A stretch of DNA of 64,000 bases from Pseudocercospora fijiensis CIRAD86 (taxonomy: Eukaryota > Ascomycota > Dothideomycetes > Mycosphaerellales > Mycosphaerellaceae): assembly GCF_000340215.1 (NCBI RefSeq), contig NW_006921538.1, positions 2,734,651 through 2,798,650 of the forward strand. The letters run 5' to 3'. Of the stretch, positions 11,987 through 24,212 are shown piece after piece. Position 1 is the stretch's first letter, and each line of letters opens with the position of its first letter. The notes beneath the pieces are model-generated. The model was not told the DNA's origin. It saw only the letters and a list, made by a program, of their open reading frames with translations, and searched no databases. The translations under genes and the position numbers were made by a program.

Positions 11987-14900
11987 ATGGCCGCGCCCAG
12001 GCCTCCGCCCTCCTCCTCGACGCGGCCTCAACAGCCCGAGATGGAGCCTGACGAGGTGATAGGAGAATTCCGTCGAGGCAAAGAGATTGGCAAGGGCAGC
12101 TTTGCCACCGTCTACCTGGCTCAACATCGCAAGAAGAAGTCCTATGCCGCCGTCAAGGCTGTCCAGATGGCCAAGCTGTCTAAGAGACTCAAGGAGAATC
12201 TGGCAACCGAGATCGAGATTTTGAAAGGCCTCAAGCATCCGCATATCGTTCAGCTATTCGTCTGTACAGACACGCCTTCATACATCTATCTGGTCATGGA
12301 ATACTGCCAGCTCTCCGACCTCGCGCAGTTCATGAAGAAGCGGCATCAGCTCCCCAACTTCCCAGAAACTGCAGAGATCTTTCGCAAATACCCCAACCCC
12401 GAGTTTGGAGGCCTCAATGAAGTTCTTGCACGTCATTTTTTGAAACAGATTGCCAGCGCTCTCCAGTATCTTCGCTCGCACAACTTAATCCATCGCGACA
12501 TCAAACCCCAGAATCTACTACTTAATCCTGCACCTACATTCATGGTCAAGCAGAAGCCGGAAGACGTGCCGTTAGCCGCCAGCGAGGGCTCTCTTACTCC
12601 AGCTTCTGGCGTTACTTCTCTTCCCATGCTCAAGATTGCCGACTTCGGCTTCGCCCGACATCTTCCATCCACCTCTATGGCAGAGACTCTTTGCGGTTCA
12701 CCGCTTTACATGGCACCGGAAATCCTCAGATATGAAAAGTATGATGCACGAGCTGACCTCTGGTCGACTGGTACTGTTCTCCACGAGATGGTTGTTGGGA
12801 AGCCGCCCTTCAGGGCACAAAATCACGTTGATTTGCTACGCAAGATCGAAAAAGCCAACGATCTCATTGTCTTTGACAACAAAAACATGACTATCAGCCG
12901 TGGCATGAAGGACCTCATTCGCAAGCTCCTGAAGAAGAGTCCTGTGGAACGTATGACGTATGAGGCTCTGTTCAATGATCCTGTGGTTGTCGATGAGATT
13001 CCTGGTCTGGCGCCCGAGGATAAGCCGCAGGAGAGGAGCGCTCACGAGACTCAAGCAGCTGTGGACGAGTTCTCGGAGCTAAGCAGGAAAATGGCCAAGG
13101 CTATGGAGACTTCTGTGACCCCAACGCCGAGATCTGCACCGGAGCCACAGCTTCAAGCCCGACGCTCTCAAGATGAAGTCGCCGGCCGTACTTCGCGAAA
13201 GTCGTCAGAGCAGGAGTTCCAACAACGTAAGGCAGATGATATGGCCAGACGGAAGTCGTCATCCGGCAGCCAAAATCAGCCCGAGAGTGCTCCTTTGAAA
13301 CGCCAGCCCAGTCAGCGAGAGCGAGAACGAGAGCCGCGTAGACCAAGCATTGTCGCACATGTCACTGCTCCGGGACGTCAAGAACCCCACCAGCAGCAAG
13401 TACCCATGACGAGCGCTCCGCCGATACAGAGACGAGCTAGCAGATCTTCGCCACTGGCTGGCCCGCCCTTGGTCCGCGAACCGACTATGGAGGCAGAGAG
13501 CTCGAAGAACGAGCGTGCCGCTCGTGAAGCTCGTGAGCGAACTGCGCAAGAAGTGGCATTCGAGAAGGAATATGTGGTCATCGAGAAGCGCGCAGTCGAG
13601 GTCAATGCATTTGCAGATGAACTGGATGCGAACGCTCACTTGATCGGTCATGGCTCGTCTTCAAACCAAGGTGCCGTGGTACGCCGAGCAACGACCCAGG
13701 GTCAGCCAGCTTCGACCTCAGGTGCTACACCGTCAAGCCCATCACGAGCCATGCAAGTGGCGACTGGACGAACCCCGCACGCTCGGGGCGGGTCCTTTGA
13801 ACGACGATATGGCCCTTCGCCGCAGTCTGCCACGAACATGCTGACCAAAGCATTGAACGCCGCCAATGTTCGGCTATTCGGAGCGCTAGGAACTTCGCCA
13901 CCCTTCGGCAAAGGACAATCTCCGCCTCGTGGCTACACTGCATTCCCAGCATACCCATCTCCACCTGCTGCTCTTGCTATTGGCGATGGCAGCGATACAT
14001 CGAAGGGACCGGTCGACGAGGATACCAAGCTCGTCCGCATCATGGAAGATGCAGCGCATCGCAGCGATGTCATCTTTGGCTTTGCGGAAGTCAAATACAG
14101 GCAGTTGCTGCCGGCCACACCTTCGTCCCAGGATGCACTTGGCATCCAGCAGATTGGTGCACAGGATAGCGATTCAAAGGGCGACGATGAAGACAAAGAC
14201 ATGACTACGGTGGCGATCATTGGCGTGGCAGAGGAAGCTTTGGTGCTCTACGTGAAGGCTTTGGCAATCTTAACCAAGACTATCGATCTTGCTGGGTTCT
14301 GGTGGAGCAACGAGCAGAAATCACGAGCAGAAGGCACTTCTTCTTCATCCTCGCCGCAGACCCAGGTGGCCAATCGCATTCTTGCAGTTGTGAAGTGGTG
14401 CCGCAATCGCTTCAATGAATGCCTGGAGAAGTCGGAAGTCGTCGGACGTCGATTGCAGGTTGCGCAGAGACAACTTCCGGAAGACCACCCCAGCCATCCA
14501 AAGCACCATGGTACCGAGTCTGGCACTGAGATCGCCACATCAGCCGAACACATCCATATCACTAGCGGTGTTACGGCTGAACGACTGATGTTCGACCGTG
14601 CAGTGGAGATGAGCCGTGCTGCAGCTGTCAGCGAGCTCGTGGGAGAAGAGCTGAACGACTGCGAATTGGGTTATAAGACAGCCGTCATGCTGTTGGAAGC
14701 AGTGTTGGAGAGTGACGACGAGCCACTCGTTCGCAAGCCAAGCCAGAAGAGAGACAAGGCTGCGGACGAGCGTGTGAATGGCATGGAGACCGAAGACAGG
14801 CAGACAGTCATCAAGCGTGAGTGCCTTGAGCCTAGCTGAAGCGTTATTTCGACTAACACGTGAACAGTCATTGATGGCGCGCGAGCTCGTCTGCATGCGC

Positions 14901-15037
14901 TCAGAAAGAAGATGCATGCCGCGCAGCAAGTGTCGGCCAAGCGTTCGAACACGAGCGGTACAGGCACGCCAAAACCAACGAGCATTTCATCCCCGGTGAC
15001 AGCGACACCGACCATTTCGAGCACACCGCCGCGATGA
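11987..15037 (+). CDS. ATG1: Atg1 autophagy-initiating serine/threonine kinase
   Basis: Atg1 (ULK1 in animals) starts autophagosome formation with Atg13/Atg17 at the phagophore assembly site. Exon 1 is 11987-14816. A 51-bp intron (14817-14867, GTGAGT, branch GACTAAC, ends AACAG) leads to exon 2, 14868-15037; together they give 999 residues. Without splicing the frame would stop early, and splicing restores the ARLHALRKKM C-terminal motif typical of fungal Atg1. The kinase domain covers about residues 25-330, with Gly loop IGKGSFATV (34-42), K57, HRDIKPQN near 169 (catalytic D171), DFG D219 and APE. It contains an insert of about 45 residues between subdomains VIb and VII. Then come a Ser/Arg/Gln-rich linker and the helical C-terminal Atg13-binding (tMIT-like) region after about residue 680. 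ATG choice: it begins MAAPRPPPSS directly before the domain. Confidence 0.95.
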
Positions 15038-15973
15038 CAACAAGCGCAAAACGCACACGCATGGAACAATTTCGATATGTTTCAAGTGACGATACGACGG
15101 CGCACAAGACATTGCGCCTTACAGACTGCGAACGACTAGATCTTTTCACATACTCATGATCAAGGACGGGCACTTGAGCCAAGAATGGGCATTGGCGTTA
15201 TCCTAAACGGGTTCTTTTCGGGTTTACTGGGAATAGGACGGCAGGGCAATTGAGGTTTGCTTTGGGGACAGCCCGAGGGATTTTTTTGTTTCTTACATTT
15301 CTCACACATCGAGCCTTCGACGCTGTTGAATAGCGGGAGGCAATGTTGATGGCTGGCTACCACACACAGAGCGACGTGAGACAAGATTTGAATGGAGGCG
15401 CATATGGCGGGCAGCATCGGAGGTTTTGGACTGTCGAATGTTATATTAAGCGGGAAAGGAAGGGCGTCGAATTGTTGATTCTAGCATACTCTATGATACC
15501 ACGTCACGCACGCCTGGCACGGCGGCGAAAGAAACTCCCGGACTGGACGGGAGAGAATGAATTGATATGATGGGGGGAGGAGAGGAGGGGGGAGGGAAGG
15601 GGAGGGACGTCTTGGCTGTGGATTAGAAGGATCTTTCCAATAGCAGTGTCTCAATGAAAATAGAGTCGAATAATTGGTATGTCTTTGACTGGATCTGATA
15701 TGGAAAGCTGTGTGGTGAAGTCGAGGTACAGGCCCTTGTCGTCGATCAGGTGCATGCGGACGTCATACGGCAAGCTGGAGCTGCAGCACGCGCCCAGCGA
15801 CCGGGGTGTCGGCGTTGAACTCTCAGAAATCTTTCAACCGCAGGTCACGACTCACCAGACTCTTCATAGCAACGCGCTCTTCCTATCTCTTCCCTCAACC
15901 GCTCTCTCGCTTCTTCCACACCACAGTCACCACCAAACTCGCGACCAGAACCACCCCAGCCTTCGCTACCACC
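15038..15973. other. Intergenic region and GPD leader
   Basis: The region between ATG1 and the glycerol-3-phosphate dehydrogenase start holds a G-rich purine run (GGGGGGAGGAGAGGAGG at about 15571-15600). From about 15830 it is a C/T-rich leader. The frame upstream of the chosen GPD start is open from 15806 but has no ATG. It encodes an Arg/Ser/Phe-rich stretch that would resemble a mitochondrial presequence if an upstream spliced exon supplied a start. No other gene is seen. Confidence 0.45.
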
Positions 15974-17257
15974 ATGACTTCCCTCGCCGTCCACTCCACC
16001 AAACACAAAGTCTGCATCGTCGGCAGCGGCAACTGGGGCACTACCATTGCCAAGGTCGTCGCCGAGAACACAAAAGAGAACTCCGACGTCTTTGAAGAAG
16101 AGGTCCAGATGTGGGTGTTCGAAGAACAAGTCCACATCCCAAAAGACAGCAAACACTACGACGCGGCGTCCGAACTCTGTCAAAAACCTCAGAAACTCAC
16201 ACATTTGATCAATGCCCTACACGAGAACGTCAAGTATCTGCCCAGCATTCCGCTACCGCAGAACATCGTCGCCAACGCGGATTTGGTGAAAGCGGTGGAA
16301 GGAGCGACGATCCTGGTGTTCAATCTTCCGCATCAGTTCATTGGAAAGATTTGTGAACAGATCAAGGGAAAGGTCGTGCCGTTTGCGAGGGGTATCAGCT
16401 GTATCAAGGGACTGGAGGTGACGGAAGAAGGTTGTGATTTGTTTTCGGATAGTATTGGACAGAAGCTGGGCATTTATTGTGGTGCGCTTTCTGGAGCGAA
16501 CATCGCGACGGAAGTGGCGCTGGAGAAGTTTAGTGAGACGACGGTGGCGTATGATCCTCCGCATATGGATTCCCAGCGACCGACGCCCGAGGGTACGCCA
16601 AGTACTTCGAGGAGAGGGAGTCAGGAGGGATTGGAGGTGACGATTAACGGGGCAAGGGTGGAGGGATTGGAGAAGGGCAAGGGTAAGGTGAAGTTGGTGA
16701 GTCTGCCGGCTGAGTATCCTCCGCTCAACCATGCAAATATGCGGAAGCTGTTTCATCGACCATACTTCCATGTCCGCATGGTACACGACGTGGCCGGAGT
16801 GTCGTTGGGCGGAGCTCTCAAGAACGTCGTCGCTCTCGCTGCAGGCTGGGTCGATGGACTAGGCTGGGGAGACAATGCCAAAGCCGCCGTCATGCGAGTC
16901 GGAATCCTGGAAGAAGTCAAATTCGGCAAGACATTCTTCTCCAACTCCTGCCGCACCGAGACTTTCACGGAAGAGTCCTGCGGTGTGGCCGACATGATCA
17001 CTTCTTGCTCTGGAGGTCGAAATTTCCGATGTGCGAAGATGAGTGTGCAGGAGGGCAAGCCGATCAATGAAATCGAGGAGAGGGAACTCAATGGACAGAA
17101 GTTGCAGGGTACGAGTACTGCGCTTGAGGTCAATGCGTTCTTGAAGAAGCAGAAAATGGAGAAGGAGTTCCCGCTGTTCACGGCGGTCTATCATGTTTTG
17201 CAGGGCAATAATCGTCCCGAGGATATTCCAAAGTTGATCGAGCCTGCGGATGAGTAG
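15974..17257 (+). CDS. Glycerol-3-phosphate dehydrogenase (NAD+)
   Basis: The enzyme reduces dihydroxyacetone phosphate to glycerol 3-phosphate with NADH, feeding osmolyte glycerol and phospholipid synthesis. The protein is 427 residues, a single exon from ATG 15974 (context CACCATGAC). Residues 12-30 carry the Rossmann motif [11 protein letters not shown] (G17, G19, G22). [16 protein letters not shown], the catalytic-Lys segment [31 protein letters not shown] and [10 protein letters not shown] are all conserved with yeast Gpd1. A Ser/Pro/Gly-rich insert of about 40-50 residues (around 195-250, containing [10 protein letters not shown]) sits between ETTVAY and LFHRPYF and is absent from yeast Gpd1. 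The in-frame upstream extension without ATG could be a spliced mitochondrial leader; I prefer the cytosolic start. Gene symbol omitted because Pezizomycotina carry more than one naming (GPD1/gfdA). Confidence 0.92.
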   Translation: MTSLAVHSTKHKVCIVGSGNWGTTIAKVVAENTKENSDVFEEEVQMWVFEEQVHIPKDSKHYDAASELCQKPQKLTHLINALHENVKYLPSIPLPQNIVANADLVKAVEGATILVFNLPHQFIGKICEQIKGKVVPFARGISCIKGLEVTEEGCDLFSDSIGQKLGIYCGALSGANIATEVALEKFSETTVAYDPPHMDSQRPTPEGTPSTSRRGSQEGLEVTINGARVEGLEKGKGKVKLVSLPAEYPPLNHANMRKLFHRPYFHVRMVHDVAGVSLGGALKNVVALAAGWVDGLGWGDNAKAAVMRVGILEEVKFGKTFFSNSCRTETFTEESCGVADMITSCSGGRNFRCAKMSVQEGKPINEIEERELNGQKLQGTSTALEVNAFLKKQKMEKEFPLFTAVYHVLQGNNRPEDIPKLIEPADE

Positions 17258-18260
17258 GAGGAGTCGGAGATGAACTTGCACGAGAAGAGCGCATGACAAG
17301 GACAAGGCAATGAAATATGAAAATTTTATGCATGATAGCGAGGCGTTGTGGGACAAGGGTTTGGTAGGATCACCTATAGAATCCTGCGAGGGAGCTACAC
17401 GTAGACAGTTGCCTTATGAAAGGCAACACTGAAATGATCGATGCATCTGATAGACCTACGACCAATACGAAAGTTGATCAACTACGCTACACTCTTCGTT
17501 CCCCGTTCTGCAATCCAAGCTCTCTACCACCATCCCCCACCATCCCATCATGCACCGCGAAGTTTTGCAAAGAGCAAAAGCTTCGCTCCGTATCTGCGAT
17601 ATATCATCCGGTTGGTTGTTGGTGAATAATCAAGTCTTTCTCACTACCCTACCTCCACTCAGTCGCTTCCGCTTGTAATCTCGTGTATAGTGTGACTTGC
17701 TTGCTACGTTTTCGGTTCTCGGATCTTCTTGATAGATTTATTACATCGTAGCTTTTTCTAAATTGGACTCTTCCTTTTAACTTGGAACTCTTCTTGGTGG
17801 CTTTGGTATTATACTACTAGGTAGGTTGGTTGGTTGGTTAGTTAGGTATACCTGCTCGTCGTATATAATGATCGTGGGATGGATGGAAGGAAGTTGTGTA
17901 TAGTGGGTAGGTAATAGAGCTAGTACTAGAAGATTTGAATTTTATACTTTACATTTTAGTGTGCTTTTGTAGGCTAGCTAATTGATACATCGTAGAAATC
18001 GGGGTGTATAATAAGACGAGGCAATAGATGTATTCCTAACGATGGCGTGGATAGTAATAGGGAAAGCATCGAGTTGAACTTCTCGTTCGCCAACATAATA
18101 AGTTATTATTATTAGCAGGTATGCAAAGTCTGACCCACTTTACTAGGTCCGTATATCTTATCTGTCCTACATGTATATACTCTTTCTCATATCCTGTGCA
18201 TAGATATGTCGCAACTCATCAATCATTACCCTTCCCTTCCCTTCCCCATCCCTCCTCCCC
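17258..18260. other. Convergent 3' intergenic region
   Basis: About 1 kb lies between the convergent ends of the dehydrogenase and the FAD oxidoreductase. It is A/T-rich, with a TTGG(x4)-type microsatellite at about 17822-17845 (GGTTGGTTGGTTGGTTAG) and several TATATA/AATAA-like words that could serve as polyadenylation signals. I see no gene. Confidence 0.45.
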
Positions 18261-20175
18261 TCACTTATTCCGAACCCCAACCACACTCTGCGGATTCCTA
18301 AAAACATTCGTCGGATCCCAAACCCCCTTGACCCTCTCCAAATACCCCAAATTCCCACCCCAATACGCTTTCTGCGGATTTTGTAACCCATCATCCACAT
18401 ACCCGGGATACGTACTCTCATCGATCGCCTTGGTACTGTTCATGACAAGCGCATTCAAATTCGTCAAGAAATCTCTGCTTGCTTTGCTCACGGGTCCCGA
18501 GAGATTTACTGCGTAGGACTGTAGCCACACCAAAGCGTCACGATGCCAGTATGCGGAGGAGTCTGTGGAAAACTCATTGATTGCGCCGCCGGCGAGATCG
18601 AAGAGCACGAACCAGAGCGGTGTGCCCTTGTCCGTTGAGTTGAGGTAGGAGTAGACGGAAGCGATGGTGGCGGGAGACATGAGAGTGCTGTTGGTGTATT
18701 TGAGAGATTTTCCGTAGAAGTGGCCGGGGGTGTGGGAGCTGAAGAGGGCTGAGAATAGGGTGGAGAATTTGGTGCCGGAGGGGAGAGCGGTTATGAGGGG
18801 TGAGGAGGCGGCTTCGGTTACGAGGGAGAGGATGGAGGTGAGGTTGAGATTGGACAGGACCGCTCCGGCGATTTGGAGGTCGGTTGTGTTGGTGAGGATG
18901 TCGATGAGGCCGGAGGTTGCGAGGTGGGAGAGGATGGTTGGGAGTTGGGTGGCGTTTAGAGTGGAGCCGAGGGCTTTGAGCGTCGTGCTGTTGGAGGCTT
19001 GAATGCCTTGCAGGATTGCTTGGGTGTTGCCGGATTTGAGCGCTGGGGCGAGTTTTTGGATTCCGGATATGAGTTCGAGGACGATGGAGGAGGGGAGTGA
19101 TGGAAGCAGGGAGAGGAAGCCGGTTGATTTGAAGTCTGACACTAGAGCGATCGTGGCCGTGAGGTTGAGCTTGTCCAAGACACCGAGAAGGGCTGAGGTT
19201 GGGATAGCCTGAGAGGTCAATGCGCTCAGTCCGACTTTTGAGAATTCTGCTTGCGTGCCCATGAAGTTGCCGTTGATCAGAGAGAAGCCTTCGTAGACGT
19301 AGACAGTTGAGCCGAAGGAGTGGGATAGGTTCTTTTGTGAGATGATTGCTTGCCAGGCAGAGAGAAAACGTGCCGAGGTGCTGAAATTGCCTGGGATCAA
19401 GTAGGAGTAATCGATTTGCTGAACGACATCGTGCGTCTGGATCCAGAAGCGCGTGACAATCCCGAACGACCAGGCTGCGCCTCGGATGGCGAAGAAGAGA
19501 TCCGGATGTTGTCGTTGGTTGGCAATAACAACAGCACCATTTGCTATCACAACTTCTACTTGCACGATCTGATCAGAAGCAAGTCCGTGTAGTCGTGATC
19601 CTGGTCCCAGACCACCAATCGTGAGATGACCACCAGTGCCTACAGATGGAATTGAACTGAAGATTCCCAGGGGTACGGGTACGGTAACCCCCATTCGGAC
19701 AGCACCCAGGAGGTTACCGGATCCAAAGCTTGCGAACTTTGTCTGGTCATCGTACGCGAAGTCATTCAGGTGTTCGAGACGGATTGACAAAGAGCCATTT
19801 GCTCCACCCAGACCTGGATCGAGGTTAGTGTCTCGTCAGACTGAAAGTGATGTGTTGCTAACCAAAGTTGAGATAGCTGTGACCTCCACTCAGCGACTGC
19901 ACAGCTACGCCTGCCTTGTGAGCGCATTGCACCAGCGCTGAGACCTCGTCAACGCAGGTAGGAAAAGCTATGGCTGAGGGAAAGTAGATGTGATCCAAGT
20001 TGTACACATTAAGATCGGTCTGGTAGTTGGCAGTAGTCGGAAACGCATAGAGGCTCGAATTGCCATTCACGGCAGCTGCGATACAGGAAGTGTATGCATT
20101 GACATCAGGATGTCCAGGCAATGCAGCAGCGAAGCTGACTGCGAGGCCAACCAGAAAAGAAGAGGTTGCCAGCAT
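18261..20175 (-). CDS. Secreted FAD-linked oxidoreductase (BBE-like / AA7 type)
   Basis: This is a flavoprotein of the berberine-bridge-enzyme/oligosaccharide-oxidase superfamily. Exon 1 is 20175-19863, the intron is 19862-19814 (49 bp, GTTAGC...CCAG) and exon 2 is 19813-18261, giving 621 residues. Splicing joins GGHSYLNF to GLGGANGSLSIRLEH, the standard FAD-binding continuity. Residues 1-19 are a signal peptide. H99 in SGGHSY is the usual 8-alpha-histidyl FAD attachment site. The second attachment Cys of bicovalent members is not there: the equivalent segment reads SSIPSVGTGG. The C-terminal BBE segment is intact (YPGYVDDGLQNPQKAYWG, WDPTNVFRNPQSV). A Leu/Ser/Thr-rich, low-complexity stretch of about 120 residues in the middle makes it longer than the usual ~480-500. 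Substrate is unknown; sugar oligomers or secondary metabolites are both possible. Confidence 0.88.
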
Positions 20176-22262
20176 GATGTATCGAGTCACTCGAGTAGTC
20201 CAAAGCAAGTGAACTTACAGCAACAGCGAGTGGTGAAGTCTAGAACTACCGGCCGACTTTTATGAACATTTGGAGTCCCTGGAGTTGAGGTCCGTGTCTC
20301 GTCACCTGCCTGCTGTATTGCATGATGCCGACCAAAGCCTAAATGGGCCGGGCCAGCAGCGAGTGCCAGGCCTCGAGCTGCTTCTGAGGTGACGGTATGC
20401 AACGGTAATTACCGCTAGTAAGTGGCCAAAGTAATCCAGCCCCCCGGCTGTAGAGCAGCCTCGACCTGCCAAGCAATAGCCGGTCCATGAGACTGCATAC
20501 TGTCCGAATGGGATACGTGCTCGCTTACAGGTGAAGGTCTTCTTCTGATTCGTCTCAGGTACACTCGAGTGTCCCTGCAAGTGAATCTTCACAGTGGCAA
20601 CCCCGATTCTCGATGAGTTTCTGTGCTAGAAGTAGCGACAACTCGATAACAAATTCGGCTTCAAAATGATCCTGCCGTTGTCCAAAAGGCCTGGAAGTAG
20701 TGCTAAGATCGTGAGCCATTGGAAAAACGGCTTGTTCGGCATTCCTAAGCGAGGCTCATGTGGACAATAATTCGTGTCATAGCTGTTCTGGGGTGCACAC
20801 GGCCGATGACAGATTGGTCCATTCCGGCATTTGCGAGCCCCAGGAACACGTTCCTGATTTAGCACCAGCCCTGCTCCCCACGAGGTCTTGGAAGTGTCGA
20901 TCCTAGTCAGAAACCGGGTTGACTGGAAATTGCTTTTGCTTTGGCCACTGACGCCTGCGCCGTGAACGTGTGTGAAAGACAATTCTAGACTGGTTTCAGC
21001 GGCGTGATCACGATGAGTCTTGGTCCTTGGTCCGTCCTGGTGGATGTCACCAAGAGTGGCAATTCTAATGATGCTGGCGCGAGTTATGGCCCGTCTGCTG
21101 CGAACTTCCGCATCCTAGTCTCGGAACTCTATTGAAGAGATATCCGTGATCGTGGCATCGTGCACACGCCACACGGCAGAAGGTTGTGTCCAGCTATACA
21201 TGACAGTGCAGAGCGGTTTGACCGTTTGACCGCATTTGTCGACTTCTGTAGCGGCCGCGCCGAAATGTGAACGCTACCGGCTGCATAGCTGAGTTCTGCT
21301 TGGGATGGGGAATGTCCAGCGTGTCCAGAGCGGACAATGATGGACTAGGTATGGAAGCCAAGCTTCCCGATTGACGTCGGTCAGCGAACGATTCACGAAG
21401 CATGAAGGTAGCACTTATGCTCAACTAAGCACAAGCCTTCGTGGAATCGTGGCTTTCGTCATCGCAATCGAGTGCGATCGCAGAGGTTATCAACCCATTT
21501 CACTGACCCGATACTCTGTCGAGAGTAGCATAGCCCTAAGGCCTTGCGAATGTGCGACTTTCAATGCATGATCCTCGTCGATTTCGTGGTCCAGACCTGC
21601 ATACAAGAGCACATGTCTTCCTTGAGATAATGCCTAAGCGGGTCAATCAGATCTTCGAACCAGTGTGTACTGCGAGCACAAAGATATCCTCCGCCCTCCA
21701 AGTCGCCTTCGTAGCATTGCACAGATCTGCCACATGGCAAACAGACATGCGATTGTTGTCCATGCCGAGTTTCCTTGAGTCTTGTTTCGCCTCTTGCTGG
21801 AATAAATCCGGCGTGCCTGGTCCGAATTGACCTTGGCCTTGGACATGTGAGAGTGACGTGTTGTTCGGTCAGCCGGAGGTGAATGGAGACGCAAGCTTCA
21901 TTGATGCCATCTCCACCACCATCAGCAGTCACAACTTCGGTATCTCGGCCGACACAACTGCTCTGCTCAATATCATTCCTCCATGACTTGATGGCATGCG
22001 AGGCAGCGATGTGTGAGGATCGACATACACGTGTCTTTGGGTCGTCTAGGACATGAGTTGCGACGCTGCAGTCTGCACATCTAATCGGAAGACAATTGGC
22101 TATATGTGGACTTCACATCACCATAGGCCGAGCAGGAATCAGTGATGCCCTCAAGACTAATCTATGTACAATCTAGCACAAGCATGCTTACAAAATATTC
22201 CTTCTCAGCTCGGCGAATTCTTTTTTGCCGAGCCATCCGCCGCCGTTGAATAACTCCTCCGA
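20176..22262. other. Divergent intergenic region, no supported gene
   Basis: These 2.1 kb lie between the divergently transcribed FAD oxidoreductase and the Zn2Cys6 regulator. They should include both promoters, and the divergent layout makes it possible that the regulator acts on the oxidoreductase gene. Short open frames exist on both strands, but none has a recognisable domain or a splice-compatible continuation. I could not identify a regulator binding site such as a spaced CGG pair with confidence. Confidence 0.4.
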
Positions 22263-24212
22263 ATGTCTCCCTGGATCTCACCTTCCGAACGTATTCACGC
22301 ACATCCAAGGATGACCGAGACAGTTCGGAGAAAACATAAACGGCCACGCCCACAAAGTAGTTGTGCCGTCTGTCACAAGAGAAAAGTTCGATGCGACAAG
22401 AAGCTACCTTGTGGTCCGTGCCAGAAGCATGGGTGTGCAAACGAATGTCGATTCGACGGACTTCCCGCTCAGAACGGAGAGGAGCCCAGTCTTGCTATTC
22501 ATGAGAGCGATGAAATCGATGGTCGGCGTGGTGGGCCGCAAGACAATACTATCACGCCCCCTTCAAATGAGACTACCTCGCACAGTCTATTGACGCCGGA
22601 GATCCTCACGCCGCCCTCACGAAGGCAGACTTCGGCCAGAGACATTGTACAAGATGTGCCTTCTAGCACTCGTTTCGACACCCACAACTGGCCTACCAAT
22701 GGACCGTGGCGTGGTCGGACGCATACATCCGGTGTCTTGCAGCACTTGGATCCCATCATGAGCTACCTTGGCAGTGACTGGACGAGTGGCAGCCAGCTAC
22801 ATGACGATGGAACCATTCTCAGCCGAACGCGCGAATTGAACAAGTCGGCTGACACCTTTAAGTCAGTCGGCGATACCCTTTCAAGCAACGTCTACGATGA
22901 GATGGCCCGCGTCACGACCTCCTGCGATCTCATGGTACGATACTTTGACACCTGGGATGCGGTATTTCCGCTGGTAGATCAAATCGAGTTTGGAAGAGAT
23001 TATAACGTCATGCTCGCGAATCCGCGAAGCGTGCCAGTATGCTTCGTACTCAAGGTCTTGGTCATGCAGGCGCTCGCAAATGCGACTTACCCTGCGAATG
23101 AAGCACCCATATCGAAGGAAACGGTCCGGAGATGGCTAGACTTAGCATCAGCGATACCTGTGTCTGCGATGGCCTTCGGTGAAATTCACGTCCACTCGGT
23201 CCAGATGTTCACCCTCATCAACTTGGCTGATCAAGTGTTGTCTCTCGACTCCACAAGCGGCTACATCAAATCGGGAGTAGTCGTGCGCTCTGCCATGATT
23301 CGCGGTCTGCACTTGAGTGATGGCGTAAGGCTGTCCTCACCGGAAAGTGGTATAGACGAGCAGAAACTTTGGCACAGCATCGTTGAGGTTGATCAGCATG
23401 CCTGCTTGGCCGCTGGGATGCCACCTTCTGTGCCGAATTCATTAGCTGATCAGACATCCATCGACGCATCTTCCAGCCAGTACTTCGGTCAGGAACTAGA
23501 CCAGACGAGTCTCCAAACACTTCTGGCCAGCACTTTACCAATACGACAGAGAATTCTAACAGTTCTCAACGGCGAGAGAAAGCTGCACTTTGAACAAGTC
23601 GTGGAACTAAGCGGCGTATTGACGCGAGCCTTCGCTCCCGTTTCGACACGAGAAGACGTCCCTCAAGCTCAGAAGACGTTCCAATACAAATACATATCGT
23701 TCGTATATGCCAGATTCTTAGCTGCGCTACATCGGCCTTTCGCCACAATGAGCGATCCCGCCTTCTACCTCTCGCGAAGCCTCGCTGTACGACTTTCCAA
23801 GCGCTGCCTTCGGGAGCTGTCAAGAGCATATAAACGGCGAGGAAACGTCGACCACTTCGATGCCCTGCTACCCGGTAACGGTATCATGTTCCGTTCTGAA
23901 GCATTGCAAGCGCTCTTAGTCTGCTGTCATGAGATGATACGAGAAGACAATGCAATGCAAATGGCTCTTTCACCGCCAGACGAGGGTCGTACTTCTGTCA
24001 TGGAAGCTATCAAGGACTTTTTTGGGATAGCCGAAGCAAGGGTGCAGCTGCACGAGCTTCCAGAGCGATTCTTCCTGGCACCCGCAATGGTATATGCGCA
24101 TACTCTCGCAACAGCACGTAGCAGACCGGATTCTGAGGACTACCGAAGAGCTATGGCCGAAGCTGGACGTGAGGCGTTGCGGATTGTGGATTATCGTGCT
24201 TGCACGACCTAA
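22263..24212 (+). CDS. Zn2Cys6 transcription factor
   Basis: This fungal binuclear zinc-cluster regulator has 649 residues in a single exon. The N-terminal DNA-binding domain is complete: C34-X2-C37-X6-C44-X5-C50-X2-C53-X8-C62, preceded by a basic stretch (RRKHKRPRPQ). Residues about 210-430 and beyond have the helical character of the fungal transcription-factor middle homology region (DLMVRYFDTWDAVFPLVDQ, then helices around HSVQMFTLINLADQVLS and IRGLHLSDG). An alternative start is M17; the first ATG is kept because it leaves the zinc cluster at a normal distance. The target genes are unknown. It is divergent from the FAD oxidoreductase, and its 3' end lies about 500 bp before the large repeat island. 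Confidence 0.92.
   Translation: MSPWISPSERIHAHPRMTETVRRKHKRPRPQSSCAVCHKRKVRCDKKLPCGPCQKHGCANECRFDGLPAQNGEEPSLAIHESDEIDGRRGGPQDNTITPPSNETTSHSLLTPEILTPPSRRQTSARDIVQDVPSSTRFDTHNWPTNGPWRGRTHTSGVLQHLDPIMSYLGSDWTSGSQLHDDGTILSRTRELNKSADTFKSVGDTLSSNVYDEMARVTTSCDLMVRYFDTWDAVFPLVDQIEFGRDYNVMLANPRSVPVCFVLKVLVMQALANATYPANEAPISKETVRRWLDLASAIPVSAMAFGEIHVHSVQMFTLINLADQVLSLDSTSGYIKSGVVVRSAMIRGLHLSDGVRLSSPESGIDEQKLWHSIVEVDQHACLAAGMPPSVPNSLADQTSIDASSSQYFGQELDQTSLQTLLASTLPIRQRILTVLNGERKLHFEQVVELSGVLTRAFAPVSTREDVPQAQKTFQYKYISFVYARFLAALHRPFATMSDPAFYLSRSLAVRLSKRCLRELSRAYKRRGNVDHFDALLPGNGIMFRSEALQALLVCCHEMIREDNAMQMALSPPDEGRTSVMEAIKDFFGIAEARVQLHELPERFFLAPAMVYAHTLATARSRPDSEDYRRAMAEAGREALRIVDYRACTT

Noticed and set aside
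15679..16095. Plus-strand frame overlapping the GPD start
   Set aside because: It lies in a different frame from the dehydrogenase, has no domain and ends inside the conserved Rossmann segment, so it is a chance frame.
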